Origin: Ptiloglossa arizonensis
Lineage: Eukaryota; Arthropoda; Insecta; Hymenoptera; Colletidae
Assembly (NCBI RefSeq): GCF_051014685.1
Contig: NW_027478592.1
Location: forward strand, 682,001-746,000
Reading direction: 5' to 3'
DNA: 64,000 nt
The notes below the pieces were generated by a model. The model saw only the letters and a list, made by a program, of their open reading frames with translations, was not told the origin of the DNA and searched no databases. Below, piece after piece: positions 1 to 9,715 of this stretch. Position numbers and translations under genes: made by a program. Each line of letters opens with the position of its first letter. Within the stretch, counting starts at the first letter, position 1.

Positions 1-31
1 GAGTTTGAAGACAAGAAATGGTTGAGAAGGC

Positions 32-42
32 AAAAAATTATT
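32..42. other. A6T5 tract, one per monomer (first copy variant)
   Basis: Each monomer carries a self-complementary A/T tract, usually 'aaaaaattttt', about 45 bp before a second A tract that follows 'cctaggg'. In this first monomer it reads 'aaaaaattatt'. A tracts of this kind bend or stiffen DNA and can set nucleosome phase. With a 177-bp period, one nucleosome plus linker per monomer is a natural inference, but nothing here demonstrates it. The tract also accounts for part of the length variation: 'aaggaaaaaattttt' monomers are 1 bp short and 'aaggataaaaaattttt' monomers are 1 bp long. Confidence 0.4.
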
Positions 43-98
43 CGCATTTCTGCTGCTCCAAACGCTTAACCAGAATGGCCTAGGGAAAAAATACACAT

Positions 99-113
99 AC
101 CGTTGTAATCGGG
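99..113 (+). other. Second, weaker CENP-B box-like motif (first copy)
   Basis: The segment accg-ttgt-a-at-cggg matches seven of nine essential CENP-B box bases; the two leading T positions are A and C. It lies 65 bp upstream of the stronger site, on the same strand, in each monomer. Common variants change N positions ('ccgctg', 'ccgttgaaatcggg'). A minority break it ('gtaattcggcg', 'atcgtgcg'). A 7/9 match is expected about once per two monomer-sized sequences by chance, so alone it means little. It is listed because it sits beside the better match. Confidence 0.2.
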
Positions 114-119
114 CGAGTT

Positions 120-740
120 TCTACTTTCAGATGCAATAGGAATTTTTGGGTTAGGTCAATCCGTTCGTGAGATATGGGAGTTTGTAGCCAAGGCATGGTT
201 GAGAAGGCAAAAAATTTTTCGCAATTCTGCTGCTCCAAACGCTTAACCAGAATGGCCTAGGGAAAAAATAAACATACCGTTGTAATCGGGCGAGTTTCTA
301 CTTTCAGATGCAATAGGAATATTTGGGTTAGGTCAATCCGTTCGCGAGATATGGGAGTTTGAAGCTAAGAAATGGTTGAGAAGGCAAGACATTTTTCGCA
401 ATTCTGCTGCTCCAAACGCTTGACCAGAATGGGCTAGGGAAAAAATACACATACCGTTGTAATCGGGCGAGTTTCTACTTCCAGACGCTACAGGCATTTT
501 TGGGTTAGGTCTATCCGTTCGCGAGATATGGGGGTTTGAAGCCAAGAAATGGTTGAGAAGGAAAAAATTTTTCGCAATTCTGCTGCTCCAAACGCTTAAC
601 CAGAATGGCCTAGGGAAAAAATACACATACCGTTGTAATCGGGCGAGTTTCTACTTTCAGATGCAATAGGAATTTTTGGGTTGGGTCAATCCTTTCGCGA
701 GATATGAGAGTTTGAAGCTAAGAAATGGTTGAGAAGACAA
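120..740 (+). repeat. Block shared with 19.76-20.38 kb (offset 19,640 bp)
   Basis: About 3.5 monomers here match, almost base for base, the segment 19,640 bp downstream. They share 'gtttgtagccaaggcatgg' (178/19818), 'gcaagacattttt' and the rare 'caggcattttt' (491/20131). The offset is 111 monomers minus 7 bp. Near-identity ends around 690-760, where this copy has 'gatatgagag' and 'cacttctg' while the other has 'gatatgggag' and 'caattctg'. It is a long-range exception to the mostly local pattern of duplication, and may mean that the left domain is part of a still larger repeat unit. Confidence 0.7.
164..178 (+). other. CENP-B box-like motif (first of about 361 copies)
   Basis: The mammalian CENP-B box core is TTCGNNNNANNCGGG with nine essential bases. 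This site reads ttcg-tgag-a-ta-tggg and matches eight, with T for C at the first base of CGGG. The motif spans the monomer junction (monomer positions 164-177 plus base 1 of the next) and recurs once per monomer. The commonest polymorphisms nearby (cgcg, cgtg, cgag, cggg) fall in the four N positions. Some monomer lineages break the core, for example 'gtacgcgag', 'gatatgcgag' and 'gaggtatggg'. I saw no copy with an intact CGGG. Binding by a CENP-B or pogo-like protein is speculation: by my estimate an 8/9 match has a few per cent chance of arising randomly in a 177-bp monomer read on both strands. Confidence 0.45.
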
Positions 741-3700
741 CAAATTTTTCGCACTTCTGCTGCTCCAAACGCTTAACCAGAATGGCCTAGGGAAAAAATA
801 CACATACCGTTGTAATCGGGCGAGTTTCTACTTTCAGATGCAATAGGAATTTTTGGGTTAGGTCAATCCGTTCGCGAGATATGGGAGTTTGAAGCTAAGA
901 AATGGTTGAGATGACAACAAATTTTTCGCAATTCTGCTGCTCCAAACGCTTGACCAGAACGGGCTAGGGAAAAAATACACATACCGTTGTAATCGGGCGA
1001 GTTTCTACTTTCAGACGCAACAGGTATTTTTGGGTTAGGTCAATCCGTTCGCGAGATATGGGAGTTTGAAGACAAGAAATGGTTGAGAAGGCAAAAAATT
1101 ATTCGCATTTCTGCTGCTCCAAACGCTTAACCAGAATGGCCTAGGGAGAAAATACACATACCGTTGTAATCGGGCGAGTTTCTGCTTTCAGATGCAATAG
1201 GAATTTTTGGGTTAGGTCAATCCGTTCGTGAGATATGGGAGTTTGAAGCCAAGGCATGGTTGAGAAGGCAAAAAATTTTTCGCAATTCTGCTGCTCCAAA
1301 CGCTTAACCAGAATGGCCTAGAGAAAAAATAAACATACCGTTGTAATCGGGCGAGTTTCTACTTTCAGATGCAATAGTAATTTTTGGGTTAGGTAAATCC
1401 GTTCGCGAGATATGGGAGTTTGAAGCCAAGGCATGGTTGAGAAGGCAAAAAATTTTTCGCAATTCTGCTGCTCCAAACGCTTAACCAGAATGGCCTAGGG
1501 AAAAAATAAACATACCGTTGTAATCGGGCGAGTTTCTACTTTCAGATGCAATAGGAATTTTTGGGTTGGGTCAATCCTTTCGCGAGATATGGGAGTTTGA
1601 AGCTAAGAAATGTTTGAGAAGACAACAAATTTTTCGCACTTCTGCTGCTCTAAACGCTTAACCAGAACGGCCTAGGGAAAAAATACACATACCGTTGTAA
1701 TCGGGCGAGTTTCTACTTTCAGATGCAATAGGAATTTTTGGGTTATGTCAATCGGTTCGCGAGATATGGGAGTTTGAAGCTAAGAAATGGTAGAGAAGGC
1801 AACAAATTTTTCGCAATTCTGCTGCTCCAAACGCTTAACCAGAATGGCCTAGGGACAAAATACACATACCGTTGTAATCGGGCGAGTTTCTACTTTCAGA
1901 TGCAATAGGAGTTTTGGGGTTAGGTCAATCCGTTCGCGAGATATGGGAGTTTGAAGCTAAGAAATGGTTGAGAAGACAACAAATTTTTCGCAATTCTGCT
2001 GCTCCAAACGCTTGACCAGAACGGGCTAGGGAAGAAATACACATACCGTTGTAATCGGGCGAGTTTCTACTTTCAGACGCAACAGGTATTTTTGGGTTAG
2101 GTCAATCCGTTCGCGAGATATGGGAGTTTGAAGCAAAGAAATGGTTGAGAAGGCAAAAAATTATTCGCATTTCTGCTGCTCCAAACGCTTAACCAGAATG
2201 GCCTAGGGAAAAAATACACATACCGTTGTAATCGGGCGAGTTTCTACTTTCAGATGCAATAGGAATTTTTGGGTTAGGTCAATCCGTTCGTGAGATATGG
2301 GAGTTTGAAGCCAAGGCATGGTTGAGAAGGCAAAAAATTTTTCGCAATTCTGCTGCTCCAAACGCTTAACCAGAATGGCCTAGGGAAAAAATAAACATAC
2401 CGTTGTAATCGGGCGAGTTCCTACTTTCAGATGCAATAGGAATTTTTGGGTTAGGTCAATCCGTTCGCGAGATATGGGAGTTTGAAGCCAAGAAATGGAT
2501 GAGAAGGCAAAAAATTTTTCGCAATTCTGCTGCTCCAAACGCTTAACCAGAATGGCCTAGGGAAAAAATACACTTACCGTTGTAATCGGGCGAGTTTCTA
2601 CGTCCAGACGCTACAGGAATTTTTGGGTTAGGTCAATCCGTTCGCGAGATATGGGAGTTTGAAGCCAAGAAATGGTTGAGAAGGCAACAAATTTTTCGCA
2701 GTTCTGCTGCTCCAAACGCTTAACCAGAATGGCCTAGGGAAAAAATACACATACCGCTGTAATTCGGCGAGGTTCGACTTTCAGATGCAATAGGAATTTT
2801 TGGGTTAGGTCAATCCGTTCGCGAGATATGCGAGTTTGAAGCCAAGAAATGGTTGAGAAGGCAAAAAATTTTTCGCAATTCTGCTGCTCCAAACGCTTAA
2901 CCAGAATGGGCTAGGGAAAAAATACACATACCGTTGTAATCGGGCGAGTTTCTACTTCCAGACGCTACAGGAATTTTTGGGTTAGGTCTATCCGTTCGAG
3001 AGATATGGGAGTTTGAATCCAAGAAATGGTTGAGAAGGCAAAAAATTTTTCGGAATTCTGCTGCTCCAAACGCTTAACCAGAATGGCCTAGAGAAAAAAT
3101 ACACATACCGTTGTAATCGGGCGAGTTTCTACTTTCAGATGCAATAGGAATTTTTGGGTTAGGTCAATCCGTTCGTGAGATATGGGAGTTTGAAGCCAAG
3201 GCATGGTTGAGAAGGCAAAAAATTTTTCGCAATTCTGCTGCTCCAAACGCTTAACCAGAATGGCCTAGAGAAAAAATAAACATACCGTTGTAATCGGGCG
3301 AGTTTCTACTTTCAGATGCAATAGTAATTTTTGGGTTAGGTAAATCCGTTCGCGAGATATGGGAGTTTGAAGCCAAGGCATGGTTGAGAAGGCAAAAAAT
3401 TTTTCGCAATTCTGCTGCTCCAAACGCTTAACCAGAATGGCCTAGGGAAAAAATAAACATACCGTTGTAATCGGGCGAGTTTCTACTTTCAGATGCAATA
3501 GGAATTTTTGGGTTGGGTCAATCCTTTCGCGAGATATGGGAGTTTGAAGCTAAGAAATGTTTGAGAAGACAACAAATTTTTCGCACTTCTGCTGCTCTAA
3601 ACGCTTAACCAGAACGGCCTAGGGAAAAAATACACATACCGCTGTAATCGGGCGAGTTTCTACTTTCAGATGCAATAGGAATTTTTGGGTTATGTCAATC

Positions 3701-5079
3701 GGTTCGCGAGATATGGGAGTTTGAAGCTAAGAAATGGTAGAGAAGGCAACAAATTTTTCGCAATTCTGCTGCCCCAAACGCTTAACCAGAATGGCCTAGG
3801 GACAAAATACACATACCGTTGTAATCGGGCGAGTTTCTACTTTCAGATGCAATAGGAATTTTTGGGTTGGGTCAATCCTTTCGCGAGATATGGGAGTTTG
3901 AAGCTAAGAAATGTTTGAGAAGACAACAAATTTTTCGCACTTCTGCTGCTCTAAACGCTTAACCAGAACGGCCTAGGGAAAAAATACACATACCGTTGTA
4001 ATCGGGCGAGTTTCTACTTTCAGATGCAATAGGAATTTTTGGGTTATGTCAATCGGTTCGCGAGATATGGGAGTTTGAAGCTAAGAAATGGTAGAGAAGG
4101 CAACAAATTTTTCGCAATTCTGCTGCTCCAAACGCTTAACCAGAATGGCCTAGGGACAAAATACACATACCGTTGTAATCGGGCGAGTTTCTACTTTCAG
4201 ATGCAATAGTAATTTTTGGGTTAGGTAAATCCGTTCGCGAGATATGGGAGTTTGAAGCCAAGGCATGGTTGAGAAGGCAAAAAATTTTTCGCAATTCTGC
4301 TGCTCCAAACGCTTAACCAGAATGGCCTAGGGAAAAAATAAACATACCGTTGTAATCGGGCGAGTTTCTACTTTAAGATGCAATAGGAATTTTTGGGTTG
4401 GGTCAATCCTTTCGCGAGATATGGGAGTTTGAAGCTAAGAAATGTTTGAGAAGACAACAAATTTTTCGCACTTCTGCTGCTCTAAACGCTTAACCAGAAC
4501 GGCCTAGGGAAAAAATACACATACCGTTGTAATCGGGCGAGTTTCTACTTTCAGATGCAATAGGAATTTTTGGGTTATGTCAATCGGTTCGCGAGATATG
4601 GGAGTTTGAAGCTAAGAAATGGTAGAGAAGGCAACAAATTTTTCGCAATTCTGCTGCTCCAAACGCTTAACCAGAATGGCCTAGGGACAAAATACACATA
4701 CCGTTGTAATCGGGCGAGTTTCTACTTTCAGATGCAATAGTAGTTTTGGGGTTAGGTCAATCCGTTCGCGAGATATGGGAGTTTGAAGCTAAGAAATGGT
4801 TGAGAAGACAACAAATTTTTCGCAATTCTGCTGCTCCAAACGCTTGACCAGAACGGGCTAGGGAAGAAATACACATACCGTTGTAATCGGGCGAGTTTCT
4901 ACTTTCAGACGCAACAGGTATTTTTGGGTTAGGTCAATCCGTTCGCGAGATATGGGAGTTTGAAGCAAAGAAATGGTTGAGAAGGCAAAAAATTATTCGC
5001 ATTTCTGCTGCTCCAAACGCTTAACCAGAATGGCCTAGGGAAAAAATACACATACCGTTGTAATCGGGCGAGTTTCTAC

Positions 5080-8000
5080 TTTCAGATGCAATAGGAATTT
5101 TTGGGTTAGGTCAATCCGTTCGTGAGATATGGGAGTTTGAAGCCAAGGCATGGTTGAGAAGGCAAAAAATTTTTCGCAATTCTGCTGCTCCAAACGCTTA
5201 ACCAGAATGGCCTAGGGAAAAAATAAACATACCGTTGTAATCGGGCGAGTTCCTACTTTCAGATGCAATAGGAATTTTTGGGTTAGGTCAATCCGTTCGC
5301 GAGATATGGGAGTTTGAAGCCAAGAAATGGATGAGAAGGCAAAAAATTTTTCGCAATTCTGCTGCTCCAAACGCTTAACCAGAATGGCCTAGGGAAAAAA
5401 TACACTTACCGTTGTAATCGGGCGAGTTTCTACGTCCAGACGCTACAGGAATTTTTGGGTTAGGTCAATCCGTTCGCGAGATATGGGAGTTTGAAGCCAA
5501 GAAATGGTTGAGAAGGCAACAAATTTTTCGCAGTTCTGCTGCTCCAAACGCTTAACCAGAATGGCCTAGGGAAAAAATACACATACCGCTGTAATTCGGC
5601 GAGGTTCGACTTTCAGATGCAATAGGAATTTTTGGGTTAGGTCAATCCGTTCGCGAGATATGCGAGTTTGAAGCCAAGAAATGGTTGAGAAGGCAAAAAA
5701 TTTTTCGCAATTCTGCTGCTCCAAACGCTTAACCAGAATGGCCTAGGGAAAAAATAAACATACCGTTGTAATCGGGCGAGTTTCTACTTTCAGATGCAAT
5801 AGGAATTTTTGGGTTGGGTCAATCCTTTCGCGAGATATGGGAGTTTGAAGCTAAGAAATGTTTGAGAAGACAACAAATTTTTCGCACTTCTGCTGCTCTA
5901 AACGCTTAACCAGAACGGCCTAGGGAAAAAATACACATACCGCTGTAATCGGGCGAGTTTCTACTTTCAGATGCAATAGGAATTTTTGGGTTATGTCAAT
6001 CGGTTCGCGAGATATGGGAGTTTGAAGCTAAGAAATGGTAGAGAAGGCAACAAATTTTTCGCAATTCTGCTGCCCCAAACGCTTAACCAGAATGGCCTAG
6101 GGACAAAATACACATACCGTTGTAATCGGGCGAGTTTCTACTTTCTGATGCAATAGGAGTTTTGGGGTTAGGTCAATCCGTTCGCGAGATATGGGAGTTT
6201 GAAGCTAAGAAATGGTTGAGAAGACAACAAATTTTTCGCAATTCTGCTGCTCCAAACGCTTGACCAGAACGGGCTAGGGAAAAAATACACATACCGTTGT
6301 AATCGGGCGAGTTTCTACTTTCAGACGCAACAGGTATTTTTGGGTTAGGTCAATCCGTTCGCGAGATATGGGAGTTTGAAGCAAAGAAATGGTTGAGAAG
6401 GCAAAAAATTATTCGCATTTCTGCTACTCCAAACGCTTAACCAGAATGGCCTAGGGAAAAAATACACATACCGTTGTAATCGGGCGAGTTTCTACTTTCA
6501 GATGCAATAGGAATTTTTGGGTTAGGTCAATCCGTTCGTGAGATATGGGAGTTTGAAGCCAAGGCATGGTTGAGAAGGCAAAAAATTTTTCGCAATTCTG
6601 CTGCTCCAAACGCTTAACCAGAATGGCCTAGGGAAAAAATAAACATACCGTTGTAATCGGGCGAGTTTCTACTTCCAGACGCTACAGGAATTTTTGGGTT
6701 AGGTCTATCCGTTCGAGAGATATAGGAGTTTGAAGCCAAGAAATGGATGAGAAGACAACAAATTTTTCGCAATTCTGCTGCTCCAAACGCTTAACCAGAA
6801 TGACCTAGGGAAAAAATACACGTACCGTTGTAATCGGGCGAGTTTCTACTTTCAGATGCAATAGGAATTTCTTGGTTAGGTCAATCCGTTCGCGAGATAT
6901 GGGAGTTTGAAGCTAAGAAATGGTTGAGAAGACAACAAATTTTTCGCAATTCTGCTGCTCCAAACGCTTGACCAGAACGGGCTAGGGAAAAAATACACAT
7001 ACCGTTGTAATCGGGCGAGTTTCTACTTCCAGACGCTACAGGAATTTTTGGGTTAGGTCTATCCGTTCGAGAGATATAGGAGTTTGAAGCCAAGAAATGG
7101 ATGAGAAGACAACAAATTTTTCGCAATTCTGCTGCTCCAAACGCTTAACCAGAATGACCTAGGGAAAAAATACACGTACCGTTGTAATCGGGCGAGTTTC
7201 TACTTTCAGATGCAATAGGAATTTCTTGGTTAGGTCAATCCGTTCGCGAGATATGGGAGTTTGAAGCTAAGAAATGGTTGAGAAGACAACAAATTTTTCG
7301 CAATTCTGCTGCTCCAAACGCTTGACCAGAACGGGCTAGGGAAAAAATACACATACCGTTGTAATCGGGCGAGTTTCTACTTTCAGATGCAATAGGAATT
7401 TTTGGGTTAGGTCAATCCGTTCGTGAGATATGGGAGTTTGAAGCCAAGGCATGGTTGAGAAGGCAAAAAATTTTTCGCAATTCTGCTGCTCCAAACGCTT
7501 AACCAGAATGGCCTAGGGAAAAAATAAACATACCGTTGTAATCGGGCGAGTTCCTACTTTCAGATGCAATAGGAATTTTTGGGTTAGGTCAATCCGTTCG
7601 CGAGATATGGGAGTTTGAAGCCAAGAAATGGATGAGAAGGCAAAAAATTTTTCGCAATTCTGCTGCTCCAAACGCTTAACCAGAATGGCCTAGGGAAAAA
7701 ATACACTTACCGTTGTAATCGGGCGAGTTTCTACGTCCAGACGCTACAGGAATTTTTGGGTTAGGTCAATCCGTTCGCGAGATATGGGAGTTTGAAGCCA
7801 AGAAATGGTTGAGAAGGCAACAAATTTTTCGCAGTTCTGCTGCTCCAAACGCTTAACCAGAATGGCCTAGGGAAAAAATACACATACCGCTGTAATTCGG
7901 CGAGGTTCGACTTTCAGATGCAATAGGAATTTTTGGGTTAGGTCAATCCGTTCGCGAGATATGCGAGTTTGAAGCCAAGAAATGGTTGAGAAGGCAAAAA

Positions 8001-9000
8001 ATTTTTCGCAATTCTGCTGCTCCAAACGCTTAACCAGAATGGCCTAGGGAAAAAATAAACATACCGTTGTAATCGGGCGAGTTTCTACTTTCAGATGCAA
8101 TAGGAATTTTTGGGTTGGGTCAATCCTTTCGCGAGATATGGGAGTTTGAAGCTAAGAAATGTTTGAGAAGACAACAAATTTTTCGCACTTCTGCTGCTCT
8201 AAACGCTTAACCAGAACGGCCTAGGGAAAAAATACACATACCGCTGTAATCGGGCGAGTTTCTACTTTCAGATGCAATAGGAATTTTTGGGTTATGTCAA
8301 TCGGTTCGCGAGATATGGGAGTTTGAAGCTAAGAAATGGTAGAGAAGGCAACAAATTTTTCGCAATTCTGCTGCCCCAAACGCTTAACCAGAATGGCCTA
8401 GGGACAAAATACACATACCGTTGTAATCGGGCGAGTTTCTACTTTCAGATGCAATAGGAGTTTTGGGGTTAGGTCAATCCGTTCGCGAGATATGGGAGTT
8501 TGAAGCTAAGAAATGGTTGAGAAGACAACAAATTTTTCGCAATTCTGCTGCTCCAAACGCTTGACCAGAACGGGCTAGGGAAAAAATACACATACCGTTG
8601 TAATCGGGCGAGTTTCTACTTTCAGACGCAACAGGTATTTTTGGGTTAGGTCAATCCGTTCGCGAGATATGGGAGTTTGAAGCAAAGAAATGGTTGAGAA
8701 GGCAAAAAATTATTCGCATTTCTGCTGCTCCAAACGCTTAACCAGAATGGCCTAGGGAAAAAATACACATACCGTTGTAATCGGGCGAGTTTCTACTTTC
8801 AGATGCAATAGGAATTTTTGGGTTAGGTCAATCCGTTCGTGAGATATGGGAGTTTGAAGCCAAGGCATGGTTGAGAAGGCAAAAAATTTTTCGCAATTCT
8901 GCTGCTCCAAACGCTTAACCAGAATGGCCTAGGGAAAAAATAAACATACCGTTGTAATCGGGCGAGTTCCTACTTTCAGATGCAATAGGAATTTTTGGGT
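5080..9000 (+). repeat. 13-monomer tandem duplication (offset 2301 bp)
   Basis: The block at about 5.08-6.66 kb recurs at about 7.38-8.96 kb with offset 2301 bp (13 x 177). Shared markers are 'cgtccagacg' (5433/7734), 'gtaattcggcgaggttcg' (5591/7892) and 'ggttatgtcaatcgg' (5989/8290), plus a run of monomers carrying 'aagcaaag' and 'ttattcgcatt' near 6.37/8.67 kb. Few differences are visible, one being 'ctgctactcc' near 6.42 kb. Between the copies, at 6.67-7.38 kb, lie dimer-amplified monomers described separately. There is no gene content. Confidence 0.85.
6690..7375 (+). repeat. Dimer (2 x 177 bp) tandem duplication, first site
   Basis: A two-monomer unit is doubled. The rare string 'gagatataggag' with 'aaatggatgagaagacaac' recurs 354 bp apart (6721/7075). 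It alternates with a monomer carrying 'aatttcttgg', 'gctaag' and 'cttgaccagaacgggctag'. The same alternating pair, again doubled, appears 2124 bp (12 monomers) downstream at about 9.0-9.7 kb, so the doubled dimer was itself copied. Reading frames over the pair stay open for about 80 codons on the minus strand only because the dimer is 354 bp; see the rejected items. Confidence 0.8.
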
Positions 9001-9715
9001 TAGGTCAATCCGTTCGCGAGATATGGGAGTTTGAAGCTAAGAAATGGTTGAGAAGGCAAGACATTTTTCGCAATTCTGCTGCTCCAAACGCTTGACCAGA
9101 ATGGGCTAGGGAAAAAATACACATACCGTTGTAATCGGGCGAGTTTCTACTTCCAGACGCTACAGGAATTTTTGGGTTAGGTCTATCCGTTCGAGAGATA
9201 TAGGAGTTTGAAGCCAAGAAATGGATGAGAAGACAACAAATTTTTCGCAATTCTGCTGCTCCAAACGCTTAACCAGAATGACCTAGGGAAAAAATACACG
9301 TACCGTTGTAATCGGGCGAGTTTCTACTTTCAGATGCAATAGGAATTTCTTGGTTAGGTCAATCCGTTCGCGAGATATGGGAGTTTGAAGCTAAGAAATG
9401 GTTGAGAAGACAACAAATTTTTCGCAATTCTGCTGCTCCAAACGCTTGACCAGAACGGGCTAGGGAAAAAATACACATACCGTTGTAATCGGGCGAGTTT
9501 CTACTTCCAGACGCTACAGGAATTTTTGGGTTAGGTCTATCCGTTCGAGAGATATAGGAGTTTGAAGCCAAGAAATGCATGAGAAGACAACAAATTTTTC
9601 GCAATTCTGCTGCTCCAAACGCTTAACCAGAATGACCTAGGGAAAAAATACACGTACCGTTGTAATCGGGCGAGTTTCTACTTTCAGATGCAATAGGAAT
9701 TTCTTGGTTAGGTCA
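9000..9715 (+). repeat. Dimer tandem duplication, second site (12-mer offset)
   Basis: This is the counterpart of the doubled dimer at 6.69-7.37 kb. The 'tatagg' marker lies at 9199 and 9553 (354 bp apart), 2124 bp and 2478 bp after 7075, so every spacing is a whole number of monomers. The 'aatttcttgg' marker at 9345 and 9699 shows the same 354-bp step. The site includes a one-base private change ('aaatgcatgag' near 9.58 kb) absent from its partner, which helps order the events. Confidence 0.8.

Larger units (their letters stand above)
1..5080 (+). repeat. Left array segment with 11- and 16-monomer duplications
   Basis: This segment is monomers only. A block at about 1.37-2.87 kb recurs at about 4.2-5.7 kb with offset 2832 bp (16 x 177). 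It is anchored by 'tagtaa' (1375/4207), 'ggttatg' (1741/4573), 'gaagaaatac' (2031/4863) and 'cgtccagacg' (2601/5433). Part of the same block recurs at 3.2-3.8 kb with offset 1947 bp (11 x 177; 1375/3322 and 1741/3688). A two-monomer step (354 bp) repeats near 3.5-4.2 kb (3688/4042). The nested offsets show repeated unequal exchange with different step sizes. The first 740 bp match 19.8-20.4 kb instead (separate entry). No coding content is seen. Confidence 0.85.

Noticed and set aside
79..113. Possible promoter elements (A tract, 'tacacatacc', 'gtaatcggg')
   Set aside because: No consensus promoter or transcription start could be supported. The A/T-rich strings are present in every monomer and need no transcriptional explanation.
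3046..3057. GAATTC created in 'cggaattctg' copies (also near 13.85 kb) as a possible insertion target or junction
   Set aside because: It is a one-base variant of 'cgcaattctg' with no target-site duplication or foreign sequence beside it.
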